Assembly (NCBI GenBank): GCA_013298715.1 | Contig: JAAFIQ010000002.1 | Location: 363,677-427,676, forward strand | Direction of reading: 5' to 3' | DNA from: Bacteroidota bacterium | GTDB taxonomy: Bacteria; Bacteroidota; Bacteroidia; B-17B0; Aurantibacillaceae | Length of the DNA: 64,000 bases | Part shown: positions 36,388 through 47,787 of the stretch, piece by piece | How the letters are laid out: each line of letters opens with the position of its first letter | How positions within the stretch are numbered: position 1 is the stretch's first letter | The notes under the pieces: model-generated | What the model saw: the letters and a program-made list of their open reading frames with translations, nothing else | What the model was told of the DNA's origin: nothing | Database searches by the model: none | Program-made: the position numbers and the translations under genes

Positions 36388-37869
36388 ATGAACTACCTCA
36401 TTAATAGCGACCCAAACCAAAAAAATTACCAAAAAATTTATCTATTAGGATTCTTGGCGCATTTGCTTGCTGCACTTTATAGCGTCGGTTACCATAATCC
36501 AGATGAATACTTTCAAATTATCGAATTTGCTTCCTACAAGCTTAATATTACTTCAGCAATCGAATTGCCTTGGGAATTTCATGAAAAAATAAGACCAAGT
36601 TTTCAACCCATATTGTTTTTTCAATTGCACAAACTTCTTAATTTCTTTGGAGTTAGTAATCATTTTACAATAACACTAATTTTTAAAATTCTACACGCAT
36701 TTCTTGCATTTGTATCAACCACATGGCTCATAAGGCTATTAATTAATCGTTTTAAGGAATCACGAATCAAACTTTTATTCTTGTTTACCTCATTATTACT
36801 TTGGTTTATCCCTTATTTTCATGCCCGCCATTCGGCCGAAAACCTAGCCTCAAGTTTTTTTGTTATTGCCATTTGCGTTTGGCTAACGCATTTTACTACT
36901 AAAAAATTATTTAAATATGCACTAATTGGGTTGCTTATGGGACTTGCGTTTCAAGCCAAGTATCAAATGGGCATTATGATTTTCGGGTTTTGTCTTTGGT
37001 TGCTTCTAATTCAAAAAGAACGTTTTTCTTTTTCAGTAATACTAACAATAGCCTTTTTATTTGTTCTATTACTCGGAACATTGCTTGATAGCTGGTTTTA
37101 CAATGGAAATGTATTTACCCCTTTAAACTATGTTAAATCAAATTTTATAGATAATAAACTTAACTATTTTGGTAGCAGCCCTTGGTATTACTATTTTACA
37201 GAGGTTCTTGTAGCTGGAATTCCACCAATTAGTATTACACTTATTTTTTCTTTTTGTTGGTTTTGGATAAAAGAGAAAAAGAATTTTTTAACATGGATTA
37301 CACTACCTTACTTTGCGATTCATTTACTTATTGCGCACAAAGAACTTCGCTTCTTATTTCCTTTACTACCATTTGTACCCTTCGTTTTATGCAGTTTTTT
37401 GAGCTATCTCTTAACAAGTAAATACCAAAACTATAAACTTGTAAAATTACTTTTTCAACCCACGTTTTATAAATTTATTTTTGCTTTAAACCTTGGGGCG
37501 CTTTTATTTGTAGCGCTTAAGCCGGCTAACGATTCCTATTATTTTTTAAAATTCTGTTACGAGCGATACAACAAGGAAGAAGTAATTATGCTTTATAAAG
37601 AACATAATCCGTATTCGGAACTTTCAACATTATCTTACTACAAATCACCATTGGTAAATATAGTATCGGTTGATAGTTTAAACACCTCTCAAGTATATAA
37701 AAAACTAGTCATTTATGTTGAAGATTTTATTGAACAAGACGAGATAATAGTGAATGGAAAAAAATACAAAAAAATTTATTCAACATGGCCAAAATGGTTC
37801 AATAATCTAAACGTTAATAATTGGCTATCACGAACCAATAACGCAAATTTGTTTGAGAGGGTAGATTGA
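36388..37869 (+). CDS. GT22-type (ALG9/PIG-B-like) mannosyltransferase
   Basis: This 493-residue protein has about ten membrane helices. GYHNPDEYFQIIEFASYKL carries the HxDEYxQ...E motif of family GT22 dolichol-phosphate-mannose-dependent transferases in its first luminal loop, and WIPYFHARHSAEN-like IPYFHARHSAENLAS and HKELRFLFPLLPF match the family. Eukaryotic members build N-glycan or GPI anchors; bacterial members are of unknown acceptor. It starts 6 nt after the phosphatase gene. Confidence 0.78.
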   Translation: MNYLINSDPNQKNYQKIYLLGFLAHLLAALYSVGYHNPDEYFQIIEFASYKLNITSAIELPWEFHEKIRPSFQPILFFQLHKLLNFFGVSNHFTITLIFKILHAFLAFVSTTWLIRLLINRFKESRIKLLFLFTSLLLWFIPYFHARHSAENLASSFFVIAICVWLTHFTTKKLFKYALIGLLMGLAFQAKYQMGIMIFGFCLWLLLIQKERFSFSVILTIAFLFVLLLGTLLDSWFYNGNVFTPLNYVKSNFIDNKLNYFGSSPWYYYFTEVLVAGIPPISITLIFSFCWFWIKEKKNFLTWITLPYFAIHLLIAHKELRFLFPLLPFVPFVLCSFLSYLLTSKYQNYKLVKLLFQPTFYKFIFALNLGALLFVALKPANDSYYFLKFCYERYNKEEVIMLYKEHNPYSELSTLSYYKSPLVNIVSVDSLNTSQVYKKLVIYVEDFIEQDEIIVNGKKYKKIYSTWPKWFNNLNVNNWLSRTNNANLFERVD

Positions 37870-37981
37870 AATATTACTTTTTGTGGTTAAATTTTTTAAT
37901 TTTTTCGCCCAACAATAAACAAATTTCATACCAATTGCAAAAAAAATCACACAAAATTACCTTCAATTCAAAATCTTTTAT

Positions 37982-37989
37982 TATCTTTG
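37982..37989 (+). promoter_or_regulatory. -7 promoter box of the str-S10 ribosomal cluster
   Basis: TATCTTTG matches TAnnTTTG, 62 nt upstream of rpsL. The leader between is AT-rich with no clear Shine-Dalgarno. Confidence 0.6.
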
Positions 37990-38051
37990 CCGTCCCGTAA
38001 AAGGAAAAATATAAAAAAACGAGTAAAATCAAGTAATACAGAGGATATAAA

Positions 38052-38459
38052 ATGCCTACAATATCGCAATTAGTAAGAAAAGGTCGTGTAAAACCGACTA
38101 ACAAAAGTAAATCGGCCGCTTTGGACTCTTGTCCACAACGCCGTGGTGTATGTACCAAAGTGTACACTACAACCCCTAAAAAACCTAACTCAGCTATGCG
38201 TAAAGTAGCTAAGGTACGTTTAACCAACAAGCAAGAGGTAATTGCTTACATTCCAGGTGAAGGTCATAATTTACAAGAACACAGTATCGTTTTGGTACGT
38301 GGTGGTCGTGTAAAAGACTTACCAGGTGTACGTTACCACATTGTACGCGGTAGTTTAGATACTGCTGGTGTTGAAGGACGTAAACAACAACGTTCAAAAT
38401 ACGGTTCAAAACGTCCTAAAGCGGGTGCTGCTGCAGCTCCAGCTAAAAAGAAAAAATAA
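38052..38459 (+). CDS. rpsL: 30S ribosomal protein S12
   Basis: This 135-residue decoding-centre protein has [19 protein letters not shown] and [17 protein letters not shown], both with the wild-type Lys residues (K43 and K88 by E. coli-like count) whose change gives streptomycin resistance. The C-terminus has an Ala/Lys-rich extension. It is the first gene of the ribosomal cluster, with rpsG 22 nt downstream. Confidence 0.97.
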   Translation: MPTISQLVRKGRVKPTNKSKSAALDSCPQRRGVCTKVYTTTPKKPNSAMRKVAKVRLTNKQEVIAYIPGEGHNLQEHSIVLVRGGRVKDLPGVRYHIVRGSLDTAGVEGRKQQRSKYGSKRPKAGAAAAPAKKKK

Positions 38460-38481
38460 TAATAAGTAAAAAGATTATACA

Positions 38482-38949
38482 ATGAGAAAAGCCAGAGCAA
38501 AGAAACGCGTTTTATTACCAGATCCAATTTATAATGATACATTGGTAACTCGTTTTTTAAATAATTTAATGTACGACGGTAAAAAAAATACTGCGTCTAA
38601 TATTTTTCACGAAGCTATTGCTGTTGTTGCTAAACGTACCAACGAAGATGGTTTAGAAGTTTGGAAAAAAGCCCTTGCAAACGTTACACCTCAAGTTGAG
38701 GTGCGTTCACGTCGTGTGGGTGGTGCTACTTTCCAAATCCCAACCGAAATTCGCCCAGATAGAAAAGTGTCTATGGCAATGAAATGGTTAATTAGCTATT
38801 CTCGCAAGCGTAACGAAAAATCTATGGCTCAAAAATTAGCCGGAGAAATCGTTGCTGCTTCTAAAGAAGAGGGTGCTGCATTTAAAAAGAAAGAAGATGT
38901 TCACAAAATGGCAGAAGCTAACAAAGCTTTCTCGCATTTCCGTGTTTAA
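38482..38949 (+). CDS. rpsG: 30S ribosomal protein S7
   Basis: This 155-residue primary binder of the 16S 3' domain starts [19 protein letters not shown] and has the conserved [13 protein letters not shown] and [17 protein letters not shown]. Length is normal. It lies between rpsL and fusA; in E. coli this protein represses the str operon by binding the rpsL-rpsG gap, which here is only 22 nt. Confidence 0.97.
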   Translation: MRKARAKKRVLLPDPIYNDTLVTRFLNNLMYDGKKNTASNIFHEAIAVVAKRTNEDGLEVWKKALANVTPQVEVRSRRVGGATFQIPTEIRPDRKVSMAMKWLISYSRKRNEKSMAQKLAGEIVAASKEEGAAFKKKEDVHKMAEANKAFSHFRV

Positions 38950-38967
38950 TAGTTATAAAAAATTAAA

Positions 38968-41085
38968 ATGAGCGACTTACGTTATACAAGAAATATTGGG
39001 ATTGCTGCCCACATCGACGCTGGTAAAACTACAACTACTGAGCGTATTTTATATTATACTGGTGTAAACCATAAAATTGGTGAAGTACACGAAGGTGCTG
39101 CTACCATGGACTGGATGGCGCAAGAGCAAGAGCGTGGTATTACCATTACTTCTGCTGCTACAACCTGCCACTGGAACTATCGTGGTAACAAATATAAAAT
39201 TAATATTATCGATACTCCTGGTCACGTAGATTTTACAGTTGAAGTAAACCGTTCTTTACGTGTATTAGATGGCTTAGTGTTCTTATTTTCAGCAGTTGAT
39301 GGTGTTGAGCCTCAATCTGAAACTAACTGGCGCTTAGCCGATAATTACGGTGTTTCTCGTATTGGTTTCGTTAATAAAATGGACCGCCAAGGTTCTGACT
39401 TTTTAGCTGTTGTTAAACAAGTTAGAGAAATTTTAGGCGGTAATGCAGTTCCTTTACAATTACCAATTGGTGCCGAAGAAAATTTTGAAGGGGTGGTTGA
39501 TTTAATCAACAACCGTGGTATTGTTTGGAATGATGCAGATAAAGGAATGACGTTTACTGAAGTTCCTATCCCTGCTGATATGGTTGCTGAAGTTGCTGAG
39601 TGGAGAGAAAAATTATTCGAATCAGTTTCTGAATTCGATGATAAAATCATGGAAAAATTCTTTGATGCTCCTGAAACAATTACTGAAGCTGAGGTTTTAG
39701 CTGCATTGCGTAAAGCATGTATTGCTAACAAAATAGTTCCTATGGTTTGTGGTTCATCTTTTAAAAACAAAGGTGTTCAAACCATGTTAGATTTAGTTAT
39801 GGAATTAATGCCTTGTCCGTTAGATAAAGACGTGATTAAAGGTACTAACCCTGACACTGGTGCTGAAGTTGTTCGTAAACCAGATGCAAAAGATCCTTTC
39901 ACAGCCTTAGCATTTAAAATCGCTACCGATCCTTTCGTTGGTCGTTTGTGCTTTTTCCGCGCTTACTCAGGCCGTTTAGATGCTGGTTCTTACGTATTAA
40001 ATACTCGTTCTGGTAACAAAGAACGTATATCTCGTATTTTCCAAATGCATGCCAATAAACAAAACCCAATCGAATTTATCGAAGCTGGTGATATTGGTGC
40101 TGCAGTAGGTTTTAAAGATATTCGTACAGGTGATACACTTTGCGAAGAAAAAAATCCTATAGTTCTTGAAGCAATGAATTTCCCTGAGCCTGTAATTGGT
40201 ATTGCTATCGAGCCAAAAACACAAGGCGATTTAGATCGTTTAGGTGTAGGTTTAGGTAAATTAGCTGAAGAAGATCCAACTTTCCGCGTAAATACAGATG
40301 AAGATTCTGGGCAAACCATTATCTCTGGTATGGGTGAGTTACACTTAGAAATTATTGTAGACCGGTTAAGACGCGAATTTAAAGTCGAGGTTAACCAAGG
40401 TGCACCTCAAGTAGCTTACAAAGAGTCTATTACATCAACATTTGCACACCGCGAGGTTTATAAAAAACAATCTGGTGGTCGTGGTAAATTTGCCGACATC
40501 CGCTTTACAGTGGGGCCTGTAGATGCAGATTGGGATATTTCAAAAGATGTTTTCCAATTCGTAAACGAAATTACAGGTGGTAACATTCCTCGTGAATTTA
40601 TCCCAGCTGTTGAAAAAGGTTTCCGTAACTCAATGAATAATGGCGTTTTGGCGGGTTATCCATTAGTTGGGATGAAAGTTGTTTTAACAGACGGTTCTTA
40701 CCATGCAGTAGATTCGGACGCTCTATCATTCGAAATCTGCGCACGCACCGCTTTCCGTGAATCATTACCTAACTGTAAACCAGCATTACTTGAGCCTATT
40801 ATGAAAGTTGAGGTTTTAACGCCAGAACAAAACATGGGTGATGTAGTAGGTGACTTAAACCGTCGTCGTGGACAAATTGAAGGGATGGATAGCAAAGGTA
40901 CCGCACAAGTTATTAAGGCAAAAGTTCCATTATCAGAAATGTTCGGCTATGTAACACAATTACGTACGCTAACTTCTGGTCGTGCTACCTCAACTATGGA
41001 ATTTAGCCACTACAACGAAGCACCAAATAACATTGCACAAGATGTAATTGCAAAAGCAAAAGGTAAAAAAACTGAAAACGCATAA
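38968..41085 (+). CDS. fusA: Elongation factor G
   Basis: This 705-residue GTPase moves tRNA and mRNA through the ribosome. G1 [20 protein letters not shown]2/switch [12 protein letters not shown]3 [12 protein letters not shown] and G4 NKMDRQG are present; domain IV includes [11 protein letters not shown]. It is the 700-residue canonical form. rpsJ follows directly, without tuf, as is usual in Bacteroidota. Confidence 0.97.
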   Translation: MSDLRYTRNIGIAAHIDAGKTTTTERILYYTGVNHKIGEVHEGAATMDWMAQEQERGITITSAATTCHWNYRGNKYKINIIDTPGHVDFTVEVNRSLRVLDGLVFLFSAVDGVEPQSETNWRLADNYGVSRIGFVNKMDRQGSDFLAVVKQVREILGGNAVPLQLPIGAEENFEGVVDLINNRGIVWNDADKGMTFTEVPIPADMVAEVAEWREKLFESVSEFDDKIMEKFFDAPETITEAEVLAALRKACIANKIVPMVCGSSFKNKGVQTMLDLVMELMPCPLDKDVIKGTNPDTGAEVVRKPDAKDPFTALAFKIATDPFVGRLCFFRAYSGRLDAGSYVLNTRSGNKERISRIFQMHANKQNPIEFIEAGDIGAAVGFKDIRTGDTLCEEKNPIVLEAMNFPEPVIGIAIEPKTQGDLDRLGVGLGKLAEEDPTFRVNTDEDSGQTIISGMGELHLEIIVDRLRREFKVEVNQGAPQVAYKESITSTFAHREVYKKQSGGRGKFADIRFTVGPVDADWDISKDVFQFVNEITGGNIPREFIPAVEKGFRNSMNNGVLAGYPLVGMKVVLTDGSYHAVDSDALSFEICARTAFRESLPNCKPALLEPIMKVEVLTPEQNMGDVVGDLNRRRGQIEGMDSKGTAQVIKAKVPLSEMFGYVTQLRTLTSGRATSTMEFSHYNEAPNNIAQDVIAKAKGKKTENA

Positions 41086-41117
41086 CTAACTTAATATAAA
41101 AAAACACGTTCTTTATT

Positions 41118-41423
41118 ATGAGCCAAAGAATCAGAATTAAATTAAAATCATACGATTTCAACTTGGTTGACAAGTCTGCCGAAAAAATCGTAAAAACAGT
41201 TAAAGCTACAGGTGCTGCTGTTAACGGACCAATTCCTTTACCTACAAATAAAAGAATTTTTACCGTATTAAAATCACCTCACGTAAACAAAAAAGCACGC
41301 GATCAATTTCAATTATGCGCTTACAAACGTTTACTAGATATTTACAGTTCTTCTTCAAAAACTGTAGATGCTTTAATGAAATTAGAACTTCCTAGTGGAG
41401 TAGAGGTGGAGATTAAAGTTTAA
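41118..41423 (+). CDS. rpsJ: 30S ribosomal protein S10
   Basis: This 101-residue protein has the S10 core ([40 protein letters not shown]). S10 also takes part in transcription antitermination as NusE. A 141-nt AT-rich gap before rplC carries a short direct repeat (AATCGTAAAT twice) but no clear promoter. Confidence 0.97.
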   Translation: MSQRIRIKLKSYDFNLVDKSAEKIVKTVKATGAAVNGPIPLPTNKRIFTVLKSPHVNKKARDQFQLCAYKRLLDIYSSSSKTVDALMKLELPSGVEVEIKV

Positions 41424-41564
41424 CTGTATTTATAATTTATTGATTGATAATAGACAAATTGCAGAAAAACACCTTCAAATTGTTTTTAAAAAAAATATCC
41501 AATCGTAAATTGTAAATCCAAAAATCGTAAATAAAAATAAATAAATTAATAAACAAAAAATAAA

Positions 41565-42188
41565 ATGTCAGGAATAATTGGTAAAAAAATCGGAATGACG
41601 AGCTTCTTCGATGCCAATGGTAAATATTTACCATGCACAGTTATTGAAGCGGGTCCTTGCGTGGTTACGCAAGTAAAAACCAATGAAAAGGACGGTTATG
41701 ATGCACTTCAATTAGCATTTGATGAGAAAAAAGAAAAACACACATCAAACGCAATGAAGGTACACTTTGAAAAGGCAAAAACTACGCCTAAACGCAAAGT
41801 TGTTGAATTCCGTCACTTTGAAGAAACAAAAAACCTAGGCGATACAATTACAGTTGAATTGTTTGCTGAAGGAGATTTTGTTGATGTTGTTGGAACATCA
41901 AAAGGTAAAGGTTTTCAAGGTGTTGTAAAACGCCATGGATTTAGCGGTGTTGGTCATGCCAACAAATCTCACGGTCAGCACGATCGCGAGAGAGCGCCAG
42001 GTTCATTGGGTGCTTCATCAGATCCTTCTCGTGTAATGCCAGGTATGCGCATGGCCGGAAGAATGGGTGGAAATCGCAAGAAAATCCAAAACTTAGAAAT
42101 TGTAAAAGTAATGCCTGAGAAAAACGTAATCTTAATTAAAGGTTCGGTTCCAGGTGCTAAAGGGTCTTACGTTGTAATCGAAAAATAG
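41565..42188 (+). CDS. rplC: 50S ribosomal protein L3
   Basis: This 207-residue protein starts [15 protein letters not shown] and has [20 protein letters not shown], the loop near the peptidyl transferase centre, and [12 protein letters not shown]. The Gln usually methylated in related bacteria lies in the [10 protein letters not shown] loop. rplD starts 2 nt after its stop. Confidence 0.97.
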   Translation: MSGIIGKKIGMTSFFDANGKYLPCTVIEAGPCVVTQVKTNEKDGYDALQLAFDEKKEKHTSNAMKVHFEKAKTTPKRKVVEFRHFEETKNLGDTITVELFAEGDFVDVVGTSKGKGFQGVVKRHGFSGVGHANKSHGQHDRERAPGSLGASSDPSRVMPGMRMAGRMGGNRKKIQNLEIVKVMPEKNVILIKGSVPGAKGSYVVIEK

Positions 42189-42190
42189 TC

Positions 42191-42820
42191 ATGCAAGTAG
42201 AAGTATTAAACATTAGTGGTAAAAAAACAACCAAAAAAGTTGACTTAGTTGACTCTATTTATTCGGTTGAGCCAAATGATCATTGTATCTATCTTGATGT
42301 TAAACAGCATTTAGCTAACCAACGTCAAGGTACTCATAAATCAAAAGAACGCGCAGAGATATCTCGCACCACAAAAAAATTAAAACGCCAAAAAGGTACG
42401 GGTGGCGCTCGTGCTGGCTCAATGAAATCCCCTGTATTTGTTGGTGGTGGCCGTGCATTCGGTCCTCGTCCTCGCGATTACTCATTCAAAATTAATAAAA
42501 AAGTAAAATCTTTAGCGCGTATGTCAGCTCTTAGCTACAAAGCAAAAGATAACGCAATTACTGTGTTAGAAGATTTTAACTTTGAGGCTCCAAAAACTAA
42601 AAATTATGTTGATTTAATCAAAAACTTAAATCTTGATAACAAAAAAACATTATTAGTTTTAGGTGGTACAAATAAAAATGTGTATTTATCATCACGTAAC
42701 TTGCAAGGTACAAAAGTAGTTGCAGCTACAGATTTAAATACATACGATATTTTACATGCCGAAAATGTAATCTTAGCAGAAAGTTCTGTTAAAGTAATTG
42801 AAACAATTTTAAATAAATAA
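42191..42820 (+). CDS. rplD: 50S ribosomal protein L4
   Basis: This 209-residue protein has the extended exit-tunnel loop [20 protein letters not shown] with Arg-rich flanks, and a globular domain ending [15 protein letters not shown]. In E. coli L4 represses the S10 operon through its leader; no similar leader is evident here. It is close-packed between rplC and rplW. Confidence 0.97.
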   Translation: MQVEVLNISGKKTTKKVDLVDSIYSVEPNDHCIYLDVKQHLANQRQGTHKSKERAEISRTTKKLKRQKGTGGARAGSMKSPVFVGGGRAFGPRPRDYSFKINKKVKSLARMSALSYKAKDNAITVLEDFNFEAPKTKNYVDLIKNLNLDNKKTLLVLGGTNKNVYLSSRNLQGTKVVAATDLNTYDILHAENVILAESSVKVIETILNK

Positions 42821-42831
42821 TATATTTTAAA

Positions 42832-43122
42832 ATGGAAATTTTAATAAAGCCCATCATTACAGAAAAAATGACTCCTCAAGCCGAAAAATTAAATCGCTAT
42901 GGCTTTGTGGTTGATAAAAGGGCAGATAAGTTACAAATTAAAGCGGCGGTAGAAAGCATGTACAATGTAAAAGTTGCTTCTATCAATACACAACAATACG
43001 TTGGTAAAGTAAAAACCCGCAATACTACACGTGGACTTGCTGTTGGTCGTGTAAACCGTAGCAAAAAAGCGTATGTAACTTTAAAACAAGGCGACGTAAT
43101 TGATTTTTACGCAAGTATTTAA
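42832..43122 (+). CDS. rplW: 50S ribosomal protein L23
   Basis: This 96-residue exit-tunnel protein starts MEILIKPIITEKMTPQ and has RYGFVVDKRADKLQIKAAVE. It forms the docking site for SRP and trigger factor, linking to FtsY encoded at 62.5 kb. Normal length and position. Confidence 0.96.
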   Translation: MEILIKPIITEKMTPQAEKLNRYGFVVDKRADKLQIKAAVESMYNVKVASINTQQYVGKVKTRNTTRGLAVGRVNRSKKAYVTLKQGDVIDFYASI

Positions 43123-43140
43123 CATTAAAGAATTAAAACA

Positions 43141-43968
43141 ATGGGATTAAAAAAATACAGACCACTAACGCCTACATTACGTTACAAAATTAATGCAGAC
43201 TATGCTGAGATCACAGCTAGTAAGCCAGAAAAAAGTTTAGTAGTTTCTACAAACCACAGTTCTGGTGGACGTAATAACTCAGGTAAAATGACAATGCGCT
43301 ATATTGGCGGTGGTCATAAAAAAGCATACCGTTTAATTGATTTTAAACGTGATAAAGATGGAATTCCTGCTAGAGTAGCAACAATCGAGTACGACCCAAA
43401 TCGTACAGCTCGTATTGCTTTAGTAGTTTATAAAGATGGTGAAAAACGTTACATCATTGCTCCTCATGGATTAAAAGTTGATCAAACAATCGTTTCAGGT
43501 TCAGGTGCAGCTCCAGAAATTGGAAACACGTTATTATTATCTGAAATTCCTTTAGGAACAGTTATTCATAACATCGAGTTACGCCCTGGTCAAGGTGCTG
43601 CAATGGCACGTTCAGCAGGTTCTTATGCTCAGTTAACTGCTCGCGAAGGTAAATATGCAGTATTACGCATGCCTTCAGGCGAAACCCGTATGATATTAAT
43701 TACTTGTAAAGCTACTATCGGCTCGGTTTCAAACCCTGACCATAACCTAGAAGTAAAAGGTAAAGCTGGTAAAAACCGTTGGTTAGGTGTTCGTCCGCGT
43801 ACACGTCCAGTTGCAATGAACCCAGTAGATCATCCAATGGGTGGTGGCGAAGGTCGTGCATCAGGTGGTCACCCACGCTCACGTAAGGGTTTATTAGCGA
43901 AAGGCTTAAAAACCCGTTACAAACAAAAATCAAGTAACAAACACATTATAGAAAGAAGAAAAAAATAA
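43141..43968 (+). CDS. rplB: 50S ribosomal protein L2
   Basis: This 275-residue protein is needed for peptidyl transferase assembly. [20 protein letters not shown], and the C-terminal [20 protein letters not shown] with the conserved His, are present. The 77-nt gap to rpsS holds a strong hairpin at 43988-44020. Confidence 0.97.
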   Translation: MGLKKYRPLTPTLRYKINADYAEITASKPEKSLVVSTNHSSGGRNNSGKMTMRYIGGGHKKAYRLIDFKRDKDGIPARVATIEYDPNRTARIALVVYKDGEKRYIIAPHGLKVDQTIVSGSGAAPEIGNTLLLSEIPLGTVIHNIELRPGQGAAMARSAGSYAQLTAREGKYAVLRMPSGETRMILITCKATIGSVSNPDHNLEVKGKAGKNRWLGVRPRTRPVAMNPVDHPMGGGEGRASGGHPRSRKGLLAKGLKTRYKQKSSNKHIIERRKK

Positions 43969-43987
43969 TAATTAACGTTTAATGGTT

Positions 43988-44020
43988 CACCGATGCCTGA
44001 GGCACTCGAAGGCATCGGTG
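43988..44020 (+). promoter_or_regulatory. Intercistronic hairpin between rplB and rpsS
   Basis: A perfect 11-bp GC-rich stem (CACCGATGCCT 43988-43998, AGGCATCGGTG 44010-44020) with an 11-nt loop, extendable by two pairs. No T-run follows, so it is not a classical terminator. It could set mRNA processing or stability, or be a protein-binding site. Confidence 0.65.
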
Positions 44021-44045
44021 GATTTCAAAACCAAAAACAAAACAA

Positions 44046-44315
44046 ATGGCAAGATCATTAAAAAAAGGACCTTTCATAGACCATAATTTGTCTGGAAAGG
44101 TTGACAAAATGAACGCTAGCGGAAAAAAGTCTGCAATTAAGACTTGGGCGCGCCGTTCAACAATTCCACCAGAATTTGTAGGGCATACATTTGCAGTACA
44201 TAATGGTGCAAAATTTATTCCAGTTTATGTAACTGAGAATATGGTAGGGCATAAATTAGGAGAGTTTGCGCCAACCCGTGTATTTAAAGGTCACGCTGGC
44301 CATAACAAAAAATAA
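44046..44315 (+). CDS. rpsS: 30S ribosomal protein S19
   Basis: This 89-residue protein starts [15 protein letters not shown] and has [19 protein letters not shown] and [18 protein letters not shown]. It sits in the 30S head next to S13. It is the first gene after the intercistronic hairpin; rplV follows at 9 nt. Confidence 0.97.
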   Translation: MARSLKKGPFIDHNLSGKVDKMNASGKKSAIKTWARRSTIPPEFVGHTFAVHNGAKFIPVYVTENMVGHKLGEFAPTRVFKGHAGHNKK

Positions 44316-44324
44316 TTATAGGTT

Positions 44325-44717
44325 ATGGGAAAAAGAAAAAGATTAGTTGCAGAATCACGCAAAGAAACGAACAAAAGTACTTACTTTGCTAAATTAAATA
44401 GTTGTCCAACATCACCTCGTAAAATGCGTCAAGTTGCAGATTTAGTTAGAGGAATGGATGCTTACCAAGCTTTAAATGTATTAAAATTCAATACCCGTGA
44501 AGCTTCAGGAAGACTTGAAAAATTATTAAAAAGCGCAATTGCAAATTACGAAGCAAAAGCAAATCAACGTGCTGAAGAAGGCGTTTTATTTGTAAAATCA
44601 ATTACTGTTGATAGCGCTTTAATGCAAAAACGTTTACGCACTGCACCTCAAGGTCGCGGTTACCGTATTCGCAAACGCTCAAATCATGTTACTTTAATTT
44701 TAGATACAAAAAAATAA
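44325..44717 (+). CDS. rplV: 50S ribosomal protein L22
   Basis: This 130-residue protein has [18 protein letters not shown], the core, and the tunnel hairpin [22 protein letters not shown], which lines the macrolide site. The N-terminal extension of about 15 residues is slightly longer than in E. coli. rpsC starts 7 nt after the stop. Confidence 0.97.
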   Translation: MGKRKRLVAESRKETNKSTYFAKLNSCPTSPRKMRQVADLVRGMDAYQALNVLKFNTREASGRLEKLLKSAIANYEAKANQRAEEGVLFVKSITVDSALMQKRLRTAPQGRGYRIRKRSNHVTLILDTKK

Positions 44718-44724
44718 TTAAGAA

Positions 44725-45474
44725 ATGGGACAAAAAGTAAATCCAATAGGTATTCGTTTAGGAATCATCAAAGGATGGGATTCTAACTGGTTTGGTGGAA
44801 ACGATTACAGCGAAAAACTTGTAGAAGACGATAAAATTCGTACCTACTTAAAAGCGCGTTTAGCCAAAGGAAGCATTTCTAAAATTGTTATCGAACGTAC
44901 TCTAAAATTAATAACAGTAACTATCAATACGGCTCGCCCAGGTATCATTATCGGAAAAGGTGGTAAAGAGGTTGATAAATTAAAAGAAGAGTTAAAGAAA
45001 ATTACAAAAAAAGAAATTCAAATTAATATTTTCGAAATTAAACGCCCAGAGTTAGATGCTCGTTTAGTAGCAGATAGCATTGCGCGTCAAATTGAAGGAC
45101 GTATTTCTTTCCGTAGAGCAGCTAAAATGAGCATGGCTAGTACAATGCGTTTAGGTGCAGAAGGAATTAAAATTAAAGTAAGTGGCCGTTTAGGTGGAGC
45201 AGAGATGGCTCGTACCGAAGGTTACAAAGAAGGAAGAACACCTTTACACACATTGCGTGCTGATATTGATTATGCAGTTGCTGAAGCGCATACATCTTAT
45301 GGTCGTATTGGTGTAAAAGTTTGGATTTGCCGTGGCGAAGTTTACGGAAAACGTGATTTAACCCCAAATGGTGGAGGTGGATTACGTGAGAAAAAACAAG
45401 CAGGTGGCGAAAACCGCAGCAATGACCGTCCTAAATTTGGTGGTCGTAAAAAAACGGAAAGAAAAGATAAATAA
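44725..45474 (+). CDS. rpsC: 30S ribosomal protein S3
   Basis: This 249-residue protein has the KH motif [19 protein letters not shown] and the C-terminal S3 domain with [20 protein letters not shown] and [17 protein letters not shown]. The tail is Lys/Arg-rich ([16 protein letters not shown]). It forms part of the mRNA entry channel. Confidence 0.97.
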   Translation: MGQKVNPIGIRLGIIKGWDSNWFGGNDYSEKLVEDDKIRTYLKARLAKGSISKIVIERTLKLITVTINTARPGIIIGKGGKEVDKLKEELKKITKKEIQINIFEIKRPELDARLVADSIARQIEGRISFRRAAKMSMASTMRLGAEGIKIKVSGRLGGAEMARTEGYKEGRTPLHTLRADIDYAVAEAHTSYGRIGVKVWICRGEVYGKRDLTPNGGGGLREKKQAGGENRSNDRPKFGGRKKTERKDK

Positions 45475-45504
45475 TTGTGTTTAACACTATAAAAAATTAA
45501 GGTC

Positions 45505-45933
45505 ATGTTACAACCGAAAAGAAGTAAATATAGAAAATCTCATAAAATGAAAATCAAAGGCGATGCAAAGCGTGGCTATGAGTTAGCATTTGGTTCATTT
45601 GGGATTAAAGCAATGGATGAGTGTCGTATGACAGCTCGTCAAATCGAATCAGCTCGTCAGGCACTTACACGTTATATGAAACGTGAAGGTCAAGTTTGGA
45701 TTCGTATTTTCCCAGATCGTCCAGTTACCTCAAAACCAGCTGAGGTACGTATGGGTAAAGGTAAAGGTGCTCCAGAATATTGGATGGCGCCAGTAAAACG
45801 CGGACGTATTTTGTTTGAAGCTGAAGGAGTTCCTTTAGAAACAGCAAAAGAAGCTTTACGTTTAGCTGCTCAAAAATTACCTATTGTAACTAAATTTATA
45901 GTTCGTAGAGATTACGTAGAAGCAGGTGCTTAA
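45505..45933 (+). CDS. rplP: 50S ribosomal protein L16
   Basis: This 142-residue protein starts [16 protein letters not shown] and has [20 protein letters not shown], whose Arg corresponds to the hydroxylated Arg81 of E. coli, and [18 protein letters not shown] 93-nt AT-rich gap follows before rpmC, with no recognised signal. Confidence 0.97.
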   Translation: MLQPKRSKYRKSHKMKIKGDAKRGYELAFGSFGIKAMDECRMTARQIESARQALTRYMKREGQVWIRIFPDRPVTSKPAEVRMGKGKGAPEYWMAPVKRGRILFEAEGVPLETAKEALRLAAQKLPIVTKFIVRRDYVEAGA

Positions 45934-46026
45934 AATTTTTAAGTAAAAATCATTTTTAATTAAAACCGTTACTTTAGTTAATTTGATTTCACTTCAAATA
46001 AGTAAAATAAAAAAAGTAAAATTAAA

Positions 46027-46227
46027 ATGAAAAATAAAGATATCGTTGGTTTGTCAGAAGCAGATTTGAACGAAAAAATAAAAGAAAGTAAAGCAGCTTT
46101 AAACAAAGTTAAGCTTAACCAGTCAATTACGCCAATTGACAGCCCAGCTAAAATACGTACCGATCGTCGTGCTATAGCTAAAATGTTAACCGAAGTGAGT
46201 AAACGTAAAAACGCTTCTAAAAAATAA
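46027..46227 (+). CDS. rpmC: 50S ribosomal protein L29
   Basis: This 66-residue two-helix protein has VGLSEADLNEKIKESKAAL and AKIRTDRRAIAKMLTEVSKR. It sits beside L23 at the exit tunnel. Normal size and place; rpsQ follows after 7 nt. Confidence 0.95.
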   Translation: MKNKDIVGLSEADLNEKIKESKAALNKVKLNQSITPIDSPAKIRTDRRAIAKMLTEVSKRKNASKK

Positions 46228-46234
46228 TTGAGCC

Positions 46235-46489
46235 ATGGAAAGAAATTTAAGAAAAGAAAAAGTAGGAATCGTAAAAAGTAACAAAATGGATAAAAGCATT
46301 GTTGTTGCTGTAATGCGTAAAGTTAAGCACCCAAAATATGGTAAATTCCTTAACAAAACCTCTACCTTTGTGGCTCACGATGAAAAAAACGAGTGCAGCA
46401 TTGGCGATACAGTTAGAATTCAAGAAACACGCCCTTTAAGCAAAACTAAAAACTGGCGTTTGGTTGAAGTGGTTGAAAAAGTTAAATAA
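46235..46489 (+). CDS. rpsQ: 30S ribosomal protein S17
   Basis: This 84-residue OB-fold protein has [40 protein letters not shown] and [20 protein letters not shown]. It binds 16S h7 and h11. Normal length. Confidence 0.97.
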   Translation: MERNLRKEKVGIVKSNKMDKSIVVAVMRKVKHPKYGKFLNKTSTFVAHDEKNECSIGDTVRIQETRPLSKTKNWRLVEVVEKVK

Positions 46490-46520
46490 TTTGTTAATCG
46501 TATAATAAAAAAAATTAAAA

Positions 46521-46889
46521 ATGGTACAAAACGAATCAAGATTAACAGTAGCAGATAACAGTGGCGCAAAAGAGGTGTTAGTTATCCGTGTGTTAGGTGG
46601 TACAAAAAAACGTTATGCCTCAATTGGCGATAAAGTTGTAGTAACCGTAAAACATGCTTTACCTAGCGGTAACGTTAAAAAAGGAACAGTTAGCAAAGCA
46701 GTAATTGTGCGCACTAAAAAAGAAATTAGCCGTGCCGATGGATCGTATATCCGTTTCGATGATAATGCAGTAGTGTTATTAAACGCAACAGATGAAATCC
46801 GTGGTACTCGTATTTTCGGACCAGTTGCTCGCGAATTACGTGATAAATCATTCATGAAAATCATTTCATTAGCACCAGAGGTGTTGTAA
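46521..46889 (+). CDS. rplN: 50S ribosomal protein L14
   Basis: This 122-residue protein starts [19 protein letters not shown] and has [20 protein letters not shown] and [20 protein letters not shown]. It forms an intersubunit bridge. First gene of the spc part of the cluster. Confidence 0.97.
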   Translation: MVQNESRLTVADNSGAKEVLVIRVLGGTKKRYASIGDKVVVTVKHALPSGNVKKGTVSKAVIVRTKKEISRADGSYIRFDDNAVVLLNATDEIRGTRIFGPVARELRDKSFMKIISLAPEVL

Positions 46890-46906
46890 TAAAAAAAGAA
46901 CAAGAA

Positions 46907-47224
46907 ATGGCAAAATTAAAATTAAAAAAAGGTGATACCGTAAAAGTAATTTCTGGCGAGTCTAGAGGTGCTCAAGGTAAAATTATATCAATTGATGTGG
47001 CTAAAAGCCGCGCTACTGTTGAAGGTGTAAATATGATTAGCAAAAGCGAAAAACCTAATGCTAAAAACACAAACGGTGGTATTGTAAAAAAAGAAGGTGC
47101 TATTCATATCTCTAACTTAATGTTAGTAGAAGGTGGCAAAACTGTAAGAGTAGGGCGTAAGATCGATGAGAAAACTAAATCATTAGTACGCATCTCTAAA
47201 AAAACAAAGGAGGTAATTAAATAA
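46907..47224 (+). CDS. rplX: 50S ribosomal protein L24
   Basis: This 105-residue KOW protein has [20 protein letters not shown] and [20 protein letters not shown]. Its stop overlaps the rplE region: the last A of TAA is followed directly by rplE. The codons for KEVIK near the end contain AAAGGAGG, which places a Shine-Dalgarno-like sequence 10 nt before rplE. Confidence 0.96.
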   Translation: MAKLKLKKGDTVKVISGESRGAQGKIISIDVAKSRATVEGVNMISKSEKPNAKNTNGGIVKKEGAIHISNLMLVEGGKTVRVGRKIDEKTKSLVRISKKTKEVIK

Positions 47225-47784
47225 TGGCAACAACAACTTATCAACCGCGCCTAAAAGGCAAATATAAGGCAGAAGTTATTCCAGCTTTACAAAAGCAATT
47301 TCAATATACTTCTAACATGCAAGTACCTAAATTGCAAAAAATTTGTATTAACCAAGGTATTGGCGATGCAGTTTCTGATAAAAAATTAATAGAAGCAGCA
47401 GTAAAAGAAATGACCATGATTACAGGTCAAAAAGCAGTACCAACGTATTCAACAAAAGATATTTCAAACTTTAAATTACGTAAAGGTGTAGCAGTAGGTG
47501 TTCGTGTAACCTTACGTGGCGATAAAATGTACGAATTTTTAGATCGTTTAATCGCTTCGGCTTTACCACGCATCCGCGATTTTAAAGGTGTAAATGATAA
47601 AGGTTTTGATGGAAATGGTAACTACACTTTTGGTGTAACTGAACAAATCATTTTCCCTGAAATTGATATCGATAAAGTTTCTCGAATAGCTGGTATGGAT
47701 ATTACCTTTGTAACATCTGCACCTACAGATAAAGAAGCACACGCTTTATTAACAGAATTTGGAATTCCTTTTAAAAAGAAATAA
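47224..47784 (+). CDS. rplE: 50S ribosomal protein L5
   Basis: This 186-residue 5S rRNA-binding protein has [40 protein letters not shown] and [19 protein letters not shown]. The start overlaps the rplX stop by one base. A Shine-Dalgarno-like AAAGGAGG lies upstream inside rplX. Confidence 0.97.
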   Translation: MATTTYQPRLKGKYKAEVIPALQKQFQYTSNMQVPKLQKICINQGIGDAVSDKKLIEAAVKEMTMITGQKAVPTYSTKDISNFKLRKGVAVGVRVTLRGDKMYEFLDRLIASALPRIRDFKGVNDKGFDGNGNYTFGVTEQIIFPEIDIDKVSRIAGMDITFVTSAPTDKEAHALLTEFGIPFKKK

Positions 47785-47787
47785 GAA

